This document shows, piece by piece, positions 12,391 to 25,839 of a stretch of DNA of 64,000 nucleotides. Every line of letters begins with the position of its first letter. The first letter of the stretch is position 1. Below the pieces are notes generated by a model. That model was not told the DNA's origin, searched no databases, and saw only the letters and a program-made list of their open reading frames with translations. A program made the translations under genes and the position numbers. Source of the stretch: Dicaeum eximium (Eukaryota > Chordata > Aves > Passeriformes > Dicaeidae); NCBI GenBank assembly GCA_013396995.1, contig VWZP01002576.1:518655-582654 (forward strand), written 5' to 3'.

Positions 12391-15300
12391 GTAGTTGTGT
12401 GTGTCTGTCTATGCTGCTGAAGTAGATAACAATTCTGTAATCAAGTTGCACTTCATATGTTTGGGGTTTTTTCCCCCTGTATCTGGTTTTGTGCATCATG
12501 GACTTTGTACATTCCTATGTGCTAAAATGAAAGTAGCCTGCTAGTAAAGATCAAGCTAAATTTTTGGTACTCCAGTATGGTTTGTCTACATCAAATCTCA
12601 GAGAACTAAAATCATAATAATGTAGAATTTTTTTTTTTGGGCTATATTAAATGCTGTTACTTCGGTCATACTGTGTGACACGTCTATAATAGCCAATCAT
12701 CATTAATCCTGAGCAGTATTCAGCAGCAAGTTTTAATGATTAGAGTAGTGGTCTTTTGTTGTGTGTCTTGTTACTGGCCTTAAATTAGAGAAACTAAAAA
12801 ACTAAACTGACTTTAAACAGACAGGGTTTTTGGAGATTTTTTTGCTTGTTTTAAAAAAAGAAGTAAAGTATGCTCACCTGTGTGACCAATTTGAGACTCT
12901 GCAAGGCTGTTATTAAAAAGGAAGTGAGGCAACACAGCCAACAGGAAATGCAGCAAGTTTGAGATGAACAAAATTAGGCCTGAGAGATCAGGAGGAAACT
13001 GAGAACAAGGTGTTAATTCTACACAAAATTGTGACAACAGTTGCAGAAGGGTTTTTCTTTCTAATCCTTATTTATCTGTGATTTTTGCAAGTACATTTTC
13101 TAAGATGATAAACAGTTTCTTGCTTTCTGCAACTGAGATTTTTCGTATGTATCAGACTAGATACTTGAATTCTGGTCTGTTCACTCAGCTCTTCATACCA
13201 GCATTTACAGTGGTTAATAGTTTTAAGAGCCATGGAATTACTTGGAGGATGGGGTGAACATTAGGACATACAGCACTTGCAGAATGCATGGAATTCAGTG
13301 TCCTGGGACTGTGTGTGGTTGGTGACATACCACAAAAAACCCCCCAAGCTTATTCCCATATGTAAGGGAAACATTTGCAATGTACAAAGTGAAAAGCACT
13401 GTGGAGCTGTGTACTGATGATTTCTGTATCTAGAGTTTCAAGTGCTTATTCAGAGCTAATTTAGCTGCTCTTTGGACTCCTGGTGAACACATACAGTGCA
13501 AACTTTCTCTTTTGGTGTAATTCTTTATTTTCTTAGTGCCTTTTCTTACACAGGTGTGTAAGAAAAACTGTTGTATGCCTGTGTTTTTGAATATTTGTGG
13601 CATTTTTGTGTACTGTTTCATTGTCGGATTTAAGAGGTTATTTGTTGGTGTCTTCAGAGTAATGAAGTAACAGCTGCCTAAAATGGGGCAATGTTTTAAA
13701 ACTCCAGCAGGTATGTTGTCCTGCATGTAGCATCATGTTAGAGCAAGCCATTAAAAGAGTTTATATGTGTTTAGGTGCCCAAATAAAAACATCCCGTCTT
13801 GCTTAGAGGCACCTCATGTTTTTTTGAAGTTCTTTTTTCATCCATTGATTTGTCTGTGTATTTCATGCTGTTGCTCTCCTTTAACTTTTATATAAATGAT
13901 GAGCTGTGCCTATCTTTTACTTTGCATACACTGCAACTGCAATGTTCTTCTTCCTTGCCTTGTGAAGCTTCAGTGCTGGTGTGCTAAATAGTTGTATGTT
14001 ATGTACTAAGTCAGTCAATAAAGTTTTAGTGCAGATGTTTTCCACCTTTTTGTCCCCATCACAAGAATGTGACGTCCTACAGAAGTGGAATAAATCATGT
14101 TAACTTTGCCTGCAGGGTGAGGGTTGGGGACAGGACAGGGAGGAAATGGGGGTTACACTGTGTATGCTTAGCTGAGCATGACTGGAAACTTCAGTTTTAC
14201 TTTTGTTGAGTATTAGAGTAGCTTGTTGAATAATTAAAATGTGCTTCACTAACAGAGGGGAAAAATACTATCAACAACTTTCACTGATTATTTTTCTGAC
14301 TTAGGCAAGCACTTTTCTGGGAAGGTGTCTTTCCCTGTGAGACCATATGGTTTTGCAGCAAGCAGTTTGAGTATACAGTTGAAACTTCGTTTGTAAATTA
14401 CAGCAGAAGATTAATTTCTTTCAAATTCCTGTGGAGAACAGCATTGAAACTGATATTTGAGGTACTTTGATTTTATTTGATTACCTAGATTTTTTTTCCT
14501 CTGAAGTCAGTTAAACACTTCTGTTCCTTAACATTTAAATGGGATTTAATACTTGGTATGACGTAATTGCATAGGCAGAAGAGGTATCAAGATAAATAGT
14601 TGCATATGTACTATGTGTTGCATAGTAAAAAGGGTATTAAAAACATAATTATAAAAAAAGTAATATGTTTGTATCATTCATAAGTTTGGTAATCTTGAAG
14701 TGAATTCTACACTATATAAATACACTTTTCCTTAAGAAGATGATATAGTGGATATTGAAGTAACCACAGCTATCCTTAAATTGGAATTTAATTTGAAGTG
14801 TCTTTACTTAAATATGCGTCAAATTATGCAGGATTGAAGAGGCTCACACACTCTTAAGCGGAGTAATGCCTGAGTTCTAATCATATTAGTAGTCCTCAGA
14901 GGACAAAATCTTCTCTCTGTTGCAAATTATTGAAGGTTTTCTGTGAGTGGTATGGTGCTATGTTTGGATTGATCCGATGGTCAGTTCCCATGAAAGGCCT
15001 TAGGACATCTGTTCCCACTGCTTGATGTGCATCCTCAGGAGTCAGCTGAGTGTGTGAGTTTCCTAAATTGGCCCCTGCACAATTGTCTGAGCAGCAGGGG
15101 CAGCTCAGTGGAAGTAGCAGAGTCAGGGCTGCTATTTTCAGTGACAGCTGGTTGTTAAATAGACTCAACCTGCTAAGTTAAACTTCCCCTTCACGTTCCA
15201 TGATAGGAGATACATGAGCGTCTGCATTAAAATATTTTCACTTTAACTTCCAGCTTGCTGTATCACCATATATTTCACCCAGAAAAGTAAGCAGTTTTTG

Positions 15301-15590
15301 ATGAAAATAATTCTTCTTCAACAGAAAGGAGAGAAAAACTATAATTTTGTGATTTTTTTCTTCATAGCTTTGAAAGAGTTTTTTGTGTGATCTTGAAATC
15401 TGATTCTTTATAGACCTCTATAAGTAATTTCTAAATGAAGCATAATTTTCTTAATTGTGGTTCATTTTTAAATAAAGACTTTTTCCCAATATTTTAAAGA
15501 AACAAGAAGTTTGTTGCTTTTTTCCTAGTTCTATTTAGTTCCATTCTCTGTTTATAATTTGTATATGTGGGGGAAAATAAACCCCTAGCA
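12391..15590. other. AT-rich intronic sequence
   Basis: Nothing recognised beyond short homopolymer runs. A slightly G-rich segment sits at about 14115-14155. Confidence 0.55.
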
Positions 15591-15591
15591 A

Positions 15592-15690
15592 ACATGCCCC
15601 CTCCACCAACCAAAAAACCACAAAAGAAAAATACACCAAAGAAACCCCAAACACAAACCAGCTGTCCCAAAACCCACAAAACAACACCTT
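15592..15690 (+). repeat. A/C-rich low-complexity tract
   Basis: Nearly 100 bases composed mostly of CCAA, CAAA and CCCAAAA units, with almost no G or T on the + strand. The other strand is therefore G/T-rich, like the tracts at 46.9 and 54.5 kb but in the opposite orientation. Simple sequence; no coding meaning is given to the Gly/Val/Phe-rich minus frame across it. Confidence 0.85.
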
Positions 15691-18600
15691 TTTAATTATG
15701 CCACTGGAGCATTTAGTGAAGTGACAGTATTGTTTGAATTGGTGCCTTTTGCATGTTGCAGCTGGAGAAGTAACATTATAAATGTTGATAACAGAGAGCT
15801 GAGTTGGGTAACAGACTTGTGGTAAAGATGCTCAGGTCTTTGGCCTGTCTGATGTTGGTTTAGCATTTCAGGAAGATCACGTTCCACGTGTGTAATGATG
15901 AGGACCTTCAGCCAGGTCACTGATTTGGCTTCAAATATTAACTACAACCCTGAACTGGTTGAGTGTAGTTTTTCAGTGAGATATAATTTATGAGAATTTG
16001 TTGTCTTAAATAGTTTTCTAAGGATGTACTTTATATACATTTTCCTTACTTTTAGGAATCGTGCTTTTATTTTTCTTGATGTCTGCATGTTTTTCATAAG
16101 CAGCATTTTAAATTTCCCTTTTTTTAAAAAGAGAGAGGAATAAATTTTAAAATCATATATGGTAATTACACAGTTCAAGTGTGGGTGGAAGGAATAGGAA
16201 GGGGCTTTGAAAAATTTTTTTAATGGAAATACATGGTGCCGTCCCATCTCACTTAATACTAATGAGCTATTCTACTTGCCTCAGCAGTAATGGGCATTAG
16301 TTAAAATAAACTATACTCTTTGCTCATTTGCATCTAGTATAAATTTTAATTTTAGTATTATTTTACTAGTCCCATAAGATGAAATGTACTAGTTCTTGGA
16401 AAATACAGTAGCAACTTTTGCAGCAACTTTTCTGTTTTGATAACTGCATCACTGCAGCTGGAAACAGGATACACAGGAAATGTCTTACAGGCTATATTAG
16501 TAGTGGAAGAGAAAGTCATGTTTGTCTCCCTTTTATAGCTAGCCAGTTCATGGATTTTTTCGCTCTTTTCCATTTGCAGAGAACTTATAACAATTTTTTT
16601 TAGTTATTTTCTTACTTTGAACCATAAAAGGTCCCTGAAAACGACCTGATTTTTTCCCAATTGTTTTGTATGTTAAAAAAATTTAAATACAACCTCAGTC
16701 AAATTTCTGGGTTTTTTCCCCCATTTTTTTTTTCTTTCGCATGCACAGTGTTAAAACATAAATTTGTGTGCAAATCACAAATAGTGGTAGTGCAAGAATG
16801 CTTAACTCTGGAAAAGGATTTTGTGTTACTCATAACTCAAATGGAGGAGAACTTTAAGAAGTAGAGATGAGGGGAAAAAAAAGTTTGTTCTTTCTTCTGT
16901 GATTTAGCTTCTGTTAATTCTTGCACTGTTTTTCCTTTACTAGGTTGCCTCATATTATGGCTTCTTGAAATTTCAGTCCCAAGTGTAAACAAGAAGGAAT
17001 AACTTAGGTCCATCACAGGGTTAAAAAAAAAAAAAGCCCTAATTCCAGCTCTTCATGCATCTCAAACATCTTAAAGAAGCAAAATAGGGCACAAGCCCAA
17101 TTTCTTTTTGCTTTTCAGGTCTCCTTTAAGAGCAGAGGCAGCCATGATGCAGCAATTTTGGAGGTAGAGGCAAGTAAATGTTTTACTTCTTGTAAACATT
17201 CTAGCAAGTTTTTGCAAATGACCTATTATTTGAGGAGACTCTGGTTGAAAAAGAACCTCAGCCTCTCCCCCTTCACTACATTTGCTTTGTATGATTCTAT
17301 GTAAGGAAGAATACATTTAAGCTTTTATTGATTACTGACAGATTTCATATCAGTTACACACTGTTGCAATACCCAATTGGTGTAAAAATATGTATCTCTA
17401 ATATTAGAAAGGTTTTTGTGATAACAGTTGTACTTTTTTCTTTTGAACTGATCTACAAAATGAAAATTTGTCGGGTGGGTCGTAAGTGATTTTCTTCTTA
17501 GAAAAGTGAAAGAAGTGTTGATTGTTTGTTGCTTCCAGCTGCTGATGTTCAAATCAGCTCTTTGGCATTCTCACTTTGGACAGTTGAGCAACCTCTTACG
17601 TACAGGTACGAAACCTGTAACTATTTCTGTGCTAGGGACATTTCTGACAGCTCATGTTGAGTTTCTTCTGATGGCATCTCATCATCTTGCAGGCTGTGTT
17701 AGAGGTACAGGAAAGAACCATCCATCTGTTTTGCTGATGTTTTTTTGGACCTTCCTCTTCCTTATTGTCAATAAAACCAGACAGTTTGTGTCATTGATTA
17801 AGAATAGAGGATTAGACGTTTGGGAAGTTCTGCTAAACGTCTGTTTTGGGAGGTGGGAACAAATGTTCTAGTCCATGTTAGAGGGTTGCAGTGGGAACAG
17901 CAAAGAAGCTAGATTTTGGTCAGCTAATGTGAGAGAATAGCTCAGTGGGCATAAAAAAAATTTGCTAGTTAATAAGCTGTATTGATCCAAATTAATACCT
18001 GTACCAGTCTGAGAAGGGAGAGGATGGGAAAAAGGAGGTGGGAGGTCAGGACCTGTCAGTTGGCAGTAAATCCTTGTCATCTCTTGGAAATGCATTTTGA
18101 AAAAAGCTGTAATGCTTGTGCTTTTCCGAAGAAGAGGAAACGTTTAGAATGAGGAAATTCACCTTTCTTCTACCTGTCTCTCGAGGATGTGAGCAAAGTG
18201 TGTAATTATTTTTGTCCTCAATTCATGTACAATGCTGTCTTATTTTCCAAGGTGGATGAAACCATCGTAAAATATAAGAAAAGCTTCCACATAATGACCT
18301 TTTCTACCCTTCTCTTATCTCCTTCAACTTTTGTAATTCAGAAATATGTAAGGTTAAACTATAAAACTTTCATTTCATTTTTTGTGGGGGCAGATAAGCG
18401 TGCAATCTGAAAACGTATATAATGGATATTTTAATGAAAGAAGCTTGGAACTTGTCTTTTGAAGAGCAGAAGCAGTAAGTTTTTTTAAGTAACTTTTTGC
18501 GTGTTTCTGATAGCACACTGGAATTCATTTAAAAGTTGCTCTTTTTAAAATAGTAACTTGGGTAGCACATCAAGGACTTACTTTGCTTCTGTAGCTTCAT

Positions 18601-20354
18601 ACTGCAATGACATTCTGCTTGCTTCTTTTAATCTGTCCTGTATTAATGATATTTCTCTCTGCATTAATATCTTTGCTAGCTGAGGGAATGTGTTGAAAAA
18701 ACCAGAACTTGAAAATTTTCATAATAATCTTTAATTTTGCATATTATGGTGACTTGCAATAGAGCTATGATAATTTGCTTAGTTATAGGTCTTAGTTGGC
18801 ACACTCAATTTTACTCAAAATTATACAAGTGAAGATGTCAGCAAATTCATTATTCAGTGAATTTTTTAGAAAATTACATTCCTTTGGTGAATGTTTCTGT
18901 ACATTCTTCTGGAATTTGTGGGTTCCAAAAAGTTCTTGTGAAACCAGGTGTCTTTTTGGAAGGATGATGAGGTCTCCTAAACAGCAGTTGTAGGACTGCT
19001 AATTGAATTGGATCGTGAAGGATGCACATCTAGGCATTCTCTCCTGAAACCAGTATACATGTAACTATTGTGATATTTGACTTCGAATCAAAATTATGAG
19101 TAGCTAATACTTTCTTTTGTGCTTATGTAATGAGCGGGAGATGTATTAAACATTGTTTTCTAATTAAAAAGTAGACATAATTTTCATAATTACTCCTTTA
19201 CAGAAACTATTTATTTCATTAATTTCACAAGGGTTTTATTTTAAATGTGTTGCACAGATGCTATATATAGAGCTGATGCTAGTGTACAGTATTTTAAAAG
19301 AACTAAAAAATTCGTGGTTTTCAGCTCATTAAGTGTAGAAAGTGAATAAAGACTTTCAAACCCAGACCTTAAGGACAGATTCATTGAAGGACCAGGGAAC
19401 TCTCTGTGGAAACCATCAGAGAGAGTATGAGGAGTTGCTCTGTGTTGGGCTTTTTTTGTTTGGTTGTTTTTATAACATCACAGGATTCATGCTGTCTGAG
19501 CAGTGAAGGGGGATCCTGAACATCCATCATTTCTGTGCTGCAGGAAAGGTTTCCCTAATACATTATCAGCAGTATTCTCAAAAGCCATTTAATATCAGTG
19601 CCAAGCTGGCACTCAGCTATACAGTCTTTAACTGGCATGACTATTGCTATGTTTTAATCCAGCCTTGGGAACATGTGGCACGTGCCGGACCACTCCCCAT
19701 TCTGTAGTCATTATGATCAGTAGAGTAGTTGCATGAAATTGGTCGTAAAGAAGGTTTGGAACAGTGGTCACACCTTGAGTTGTCTAGGTGGTAGCTTGGT
19801 TGTGTCAAATCCCATGTAATTGTAGCAAGGATTTGAGGCAACTGCTGCAATATATCTGTAATTACAGACTGTGTGCAAGGTTTCAATCTTAAATACGGGG
19901 AAAACTTGTGTGCTGAGATTATTTGAGGCAGGAGTTCTGAATTTTTTCGAGGACTCAGCTTTAGTTTGTTAGCCAATGTTTATTGTCAGTTCTGTACTCA
20001 GTGGCAAATTTGATTTTTCTGTATTCTTCATAACAAATTCTAATTTATTTTAAAAAATATGTTAGTTTATTTAATTTGCATTTAAATCTCCGGTGAAATT
20101 ACACATTTTTAAGAAGATTGAAAACCTTCTTAAGTTTATTTTAGAGTTAATCACTACGCTTTGAATGACAAGGTTTTTTTCTTTGACACACCCTTGCTTA
20201 AATATATGGGACACAGTGTGCTAGTTTCTCAGGTAAGCAACTGAGATGGAGCTTTTGAAGTGTAAGGAAGCTGATTGCTCTGCAGGCCTAACTGGGAGTG
20301 GAAGCTGAGTTTTCAGAATACTTAACTTCCAATAGTAATTTATGTGTTGCGGTA
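15691..20354. other. AT-rich intronic sequence
   Basis: No repeat family or exon recognised. It contains short A and T homopolymers (for example about 17020-17035) and a C/T-rich minus strand near 18000-18060. It ends with the splice-like site listed at 20221-20240. Confidence 0.55.
20221..20240 (+). other. Candidate recursive-splice (ratchet) site, AG|GTAAGC
   Basis: AGTTTCTCAG is followed at once by GTAAGCA, so a 3' splice site and a U1-type 5' splice site share the junction 20232/20233. A pyrimidine-rich stretch (20174-20205) lies 30-60 bases upstream. Read as an exon in the QKI phase it stops after three codons (GTA AGC AAC TGA), which fits a zero-length ratchet point better than a cassette exon. 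AGGT junctions are common by chance; this is one of the two best in the window. Confidence 0.25.
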
Positions 20355-20735
20355 GGATTCCATTTGCCGTAGGTGGCACTTAGGAATGCCAGCGTGTCCC
20401 CTGGGCAGTCGGAGCGAGGGGCTCCCCACCCTTTTGGGAGCAGCTGGGCTGCTGTGTGTCCTGCCAGAGGTGTGACTGACAGCTGGCAACTTCCTGCTGC
20501 AGAGGGAGATGTGCCTGTGCCCTCCTCTGTGCTCAGCCTGCTGCCTCTGGAATGCGTGGCTGAGCCAGTTGGGCTTGCTGAACAGGCAAAACCCAATCTG
20601 ACAGCAGTGTTTGCTGCTGGGTTAACTGGCTCTGGAAGGCCCCAGCAAGAGCTGCTGCTGGTACAAAGGAGAGGGAAGGAGAAAGGAATGGAGCCACAAT
20701 CTTGTGGGATTGAGCAGTTACCCCTGCAGCTGTGT
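20355..20735. other. GC-rich pocket in AT-rich intron
   Basis: About 380 bases are clearly richer in G and C than their surroundings, with many CTG/CAG words and few CpG. Frames are open on both strands because TAA and TAG are rare, and the predicted peptides match nothing I recognise. It could be an old transposon remnant, a regulatory element or a local GC-biased conversion spot. Confidence 0.45.
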
Positions 20736-23700
20736 TAAACTGAAGTCCGCAGAGGAAACCCTTCCATACAAGAAAACGCAGAATAGTTCTGTCTTGGGAT
20801 TTAGGACAGTTTCTTCCTCTGAAGTGACAATGCAAGATTGGTATTCTAACTATAAGCACACACATTGTGTCTAAAGTTGTCAATATTCATTGAAGCAGCC
20901 ACTTATGGAAAAGTTTGGTTTATGTTTAGCATTCTGCTTTCTTGTTGGCCTAAGAGGAACTTTTAATCCACATGTACAGGTAGCATTTAGCTGCTTAGGG
21001 ACTTGAGTCTTCTTGCTATCTTGGCACACCTAGAGGAAGCAGGAGTACATCTTTGAGGAAATCTCCAATGAAGATTCATCCCAAGAATTGAAACAAGAAA
21101 GGGGAAGTAAGAAAAATACTAGGTATTATCACACAAGTACTTGATACACTATTTTTCACTAAGGTCAAGATTGCACAAAGCACTTCAGTTTATGTATGAG
21201 AGCTGTTGTAACACTGATTACATCTCTCCCACTCTCCCTGTTTTTTCCAGTCTGACTCTGCCTGCTCTTGTCAAAACTTGGTTATTGTTTAGTTACACAT
21301 CCAAATCACAAAGAACCATTCTCAAGAATTGCTAGATGGAGATTTTGAGCTAAAACTCTGGTATTGCAACCATGCTAGCCTGGTCCTAGCAATAAAACCA
21401 GCTTTGCTCTCCTGCATTTGGCTGCATTCGTGTAGCCCACAAGTAAAGCGCTTTTGGCAAACTGTCACAGGATACATACTCTATCCTTTCCCTTCCCCAA
21501 CCTGTCCCTGAACCATTCTGAAAAAATTAGTGGTGTTGAATGTTTGTTTCAGCTCTTTAAATTTTTTCCACTTTTTTTTTTCCTCATTTCTCTGAGCAAA
21601 ACAGTTTCTTTATGGCTTGGGAAGTTATTTGAGTTACTTGAAGTTACTAAACTACTACCTAGGTATGTTTGGTTTGAGTCATGTGTCTCTTTTTTAATTG
21701 CTTTGACAAACAGTAAAAACCTAAAGATCACAATGTTCTAAAATAAAGCTAACAACATATTATTATAACAGTAATTTTATTTTACATTACAAGTCTCTTT
21801 TGAGTTTATAGAAACAGTAGTAACTTCATGTTCTTAAACCAAGGTCACATTTTTGTAGATATGAAAAATAAAAAATACAAACTTGTTACTTTTTTACTTC
21901 ATTTTTTGGGGGGAGGGGAGGAAATAATGAAGAATTTTTAGTTTTATTTTCTTAAATTTGGCTTCTGTGCATAGTTTTATGCTGTATCTGAAACTTGTCT
22001 CTTATATTGTGATCTAAGAAGTGGTGCTTTTTGATTTTCTTGGCACATTAAGGTTACGTTAATGTGTTCAGTGTAAGTTTCTGTTAAAAATATTCTGTAG
22101 TAACATCTTTGTATACTTTCATGCAAAGCTTTGGAGTTAGTGAAATTTCACTTTTCTTACTAACTGCTAAGCAGTCTCAGAAAATACGGTAATGTTAGTA
22201 ATGGTGTATTATTGTAACTGTTAGCAGCATGGGAAAACAGGGAAGAAAAATTCTCTCTTAAAAAAGCTTTCAGTTATTTTGTAACAAAAAAGGCAAAGGG
22301 TTGGCGGAATATATTGCAATTGTACAAAGTTGTCTTCAATATACTCCCTTAAGACCTTCACTAAGATTTATGCAGAGGAACCCCTATTGATATATCTTGT
22401 ATTTTTTATCTACATGAGAGGCATGTGCAACTTCTCCTTGAGGAAATGCGAACAGCAGAATGGTCAGACTTTCAGGCTAAGGCTGAGCCACGGGACTCTG
22501 GAAGCGATAGGCAAATTGAGAGGAAGGAAGTAGAAGTGTGGATGTGTTGGCATTAAAATGCAAGGTCTCAGCAGCTGTTTATTCTGATACTTCAAAAGGT
22601 CACTGACCTGTTACATTTTTTCTTCTCTTGATATTTCTTTCCCATCCTCTTTAAGAGGTCTGTAAATTCAGTTTGGAAAGAAAATCCAGTGACTTATTCC
22701 TAATTATAAAAAAATTGAAATTTCACAAATTTATGTATTAATTACTGTAGTTTTGTATGCTTCATAGGCTTTTAACATAAATGAGTGAAAGCTTTTGGAA
22801 TTCATGTTTAGATTAAACAGGAATAGAACCTGAAGAAAAATGTGGGTTTATTTTGATACATCTTGACCCTTTTAGTTTGTTCAACATCACTTATATGTGG
22901 AGCTGTCATAAAAGAGCAGGAGCCATGGGGTTTGAGGATGTTTAGCTGCGAAATAGATCAATTTAACACTGAATTCAAATTATTGGTGAGGGGAATATTA
23001 ATACATTGGCCAGGTTTGCTGTGTGAAGCAGCAGTCAAGTCAACACAAGACCGAGGAAATAAAACATGGAATGGAGAAATAAAATGGCTGAAGTTCAGTA
23101 AAAACAGATGCTACAATTATATGCAGCAGTTACTGTTGATGAAAGTTACATGATAGTGCTTCAAAAGAGGAAAGAAAATGTTCCAAACCATGTACAATTG
23201 CACTACTAGCCTAGGAGCTGATCAAGTCATCTGTTGAACACAAAAGTATAATTTGTTTAATGTTTTTTTACTTGGGCAAGTGCTAATACCTCATAGAGTG
23301 CAGTTTTCCAGTTTTCCAAATACAGCATGCTGTAAATGGGGTTCTAAATTGGAGTCAAGAACGGTGGTTTGGGGTTGGGGTTTTAGTCTATTGTTTTTTG
23401 TTCGCTTAGTTTTCTCTTAACCATTAAAAAAAAAAAGATTCTTAGATAAATATTTGGGAGTGGTATACTGTGTAGACTAAAAGACTGAGCAACCAATGAG
23501 CAGACAGTTTTTTCCCTGTAAATACAGTTGAGGAATAGTGATAGCACTTTACTGTAAACAATACAGTAAGTATTCAAAAAATGTGAAATCACTGCTCAGA
23601 TATTTGCCTAAGTTCCCAAATCATTAAATCAGAGGCACCTGTGATGCTTTCTACCATTTGTGTTCATTGCACACATGAAAGTAAAAATTTCATATTAATG

Positions 23701-25300
23701 GAAAAACTAAAAACTAGGAAGTTTACCTTGAAGCTATAAATAAGGTACATCTCAGTATGCTATTTATATGTTTTACTTAATCATTCACTACTGCAAAAAG
23801 TTTCCAGTCCTAAAACACAGGAACCTAACTCCTGCTGAAGTCCTTTGCTGTTGAGCTGGGGATGCCTCCCTTTTTTTTTCCTCGCCTTCTGGGCAGTGAT
23901 TTGCAGGAGGGCAAAGTGGGAAGCACCTCCTTCTGTGTTTCTGTGCCCCAGTATTAGGGCACTCCTGGAATCAGATTTGAGTTTAATTAAGGCTGTTTTG
24001 CCCGTCATCATGAACTTTAGCAGAGTTTTCATTACCTTGGTAAGTTTTTGGGTGAATCGAGGTGTGTGTTAGCAAGGCTAGTACTGTGGTGTCCTAGTAT
24101 TCTTCCTTGGTAGAAGGAAATGAAATGGTAAATTAAAACATAGTACTGGAATACTAGCTAAATAAAAACTGAGATATACAAAAGAATCTCAATGTACTTA
24201 GAGGAGTAAATTCAATAGTATCATATAGTAAAATATGATATTAGTGACATGTTGGTTCTGCTTTAAGAGATACCTTTTCATGTTCATAAAAACTGATCTA
24301 CTGTAGACTTGTTTTCTATTACATATGTATATAATTTTAACATCCTGTTAATTATTTCTCAAAAATCGTAAAGTGTTTGAAGTAGATTGAATAATTGATT
24401 ATGTATGCATGGTACATAGGTGCTGCTTGATAATAAGGTATATAAAAGAACACTTACTTTTGTCATCCTTTCTCCATCTAAAGCTGAACAGTGGAATTAG
24501 CTTTATACTCATTAATAATGCTCATAAACTCAGAGGCAAATATGCAAAAGTGATTTTAGAACAGTTGCAGGTTATTTTGAAGTTAATTTCATTGGTGACT
24601 GATGATGAATGGACTTGAGTCATGAGTTAAAATACACTTACTGCCTGTATTTCCTGATTAGAGAATGCTCTGAGGAATGTGTTCACTTTCACAGATTAGG
24701 TTTTGTTGGTCAAAGCCTGCACTGAAAAATGTCTTTTGTAGCTTGTGATTCAGAATATGGAAGTACTTCCCTTCCAAAAGCCATCTAAAGCTAGCTCTGA
24801 ACCAAGAAGACTTGCATTCAGGATTTATGGGTATTTCATTTTCTTTCGAGGGAATTTGATGTTTATTTAGTTGAGTGGTCAGTGTGTAAAAAGAATCACA
24901 ATATTGTGAAATGTTTCATAGTGCTTATTCCTTTTTCTGTAGGGGATTAAAACCATACTTGGATATGAGTGTAACTGTATCCATATAAAGTTTACTATGC
25001 CAGGAATACTGATAGTGTTAAAATTCTTACCTGTAGTCTAAAGTCAGAGAAATGAACAGTCTCACTACTCTGCTTGGGTAAAGTTTGTTACTTCATAGTA
25101 ATTCCAAGTATCAATAGTAAAAGCTGCATTCATCTCTAACGAATATATCCAAATACTGAGTTTATGCTGTGCATTTCATATCCTAAATTCTCATTTATTT
25201 CCCTGTGGATACTGATACATGCAAAACGTTTTTACTTTTATCCCGCAGCAGTGAAATAGTCGGGCTTAACAGGCTCCTGGGCTTTGATAGCTCTCGACAA
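20736..25300. other. AT-rich intronic sequence
   Basis: Nothing recognised. G4-like GGGG pairs occur at 23371-23380 but only two runs are present. Confidence 0.55.
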
Positions 25301-25379
25301 TACAGCTTGTTCCACAAACCTTATTTTTCACACGGGCACAACTTGACAGAAATACGCCAGAAGAAGTCTCTGGGGAGAT

Positions 25380-25690
25380 GCAGTCCTGTAGCCAGTTTGA
25401 CACAAAGTTCCCGGTTTTGCCCAGGTTTTGCCGGCTGGGCTCTCCGCAGCGGTTCCCGTGCAGCCGCAGCCCTGCGGAGCGGCTGGTGGCGGGGATGGTG
25501 ACAGGGCTGGTGACAGGGCTGGTGACAGGGCTGGTGACAGCGGCTTCCTCTTGGGCCAGCAGCCCCCGAGGGCTGCAGCGGCTCCGGTCACCCGTGCGGC
25601 TGGGAAGCTGCAGCTTTGGAAACATCCAGGGCGGTGTTGGGAGCGTTCAGGAACCATTTTGACTGCGGGGCAGATCTGAACTTGGGGCGG
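25380..25690. other. GC-rich pocket with CpGs and a minisatellite core
   Basis: A sharp change to GC-rich sequence with visible CpG dinucleotides (for example around 25434-25480 and 25585-25600). This is the most CpG-dense point in the window, though shorter than a usual CpG island. Overlapping open frames on both strands (up to 148 codons on the minus strand) follow from base composition and read through the 12-bp repeat as LSPA or VTGL units. It directly precedes the conserved-element-like block, so an intronic enhancer or minor promoter is possible but not shown. Confidence 0.45.
25497..25540 (+). repeat. 12-bp minisatellite, about 3.7 copies
   Basis: Unit GGTGACAGGGCT at 25497-25508, 25509-25520 and 25521-25532, then a partial GGTGACAG at 25533-25540. 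The copies are identical, implying recent expansion or ongoing homogenisation. Each unit carries a TGACAG word, the same core seen repeatedly in the block that follows. Confidence 0.96.
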
Positions 25691-25839
25691 TGCCTGGTTT
25701 GAAGTCTCCTGAGCACAATGTCTGTGCTGAGGCTTTGAGACTGAGAACAGAATCCTCTTGTGTCCTTTAAACATTAGGCTGTTTTGTGCCGCCAGATTAA
25801 TTTTTTTTTTTAGAACAGTTCTTGAAAGATGCTTTAGGT

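Noticed and set aside
25328..25774. 148-codon minus-strand frame and overlapping + strand frames of 83-119 codons
   Set aside because: Several frames on both strands are open at once across a GC-rich minisatellite region. This reflects scarcity of AT-rich stop codons, and no peptide resembles a known family.
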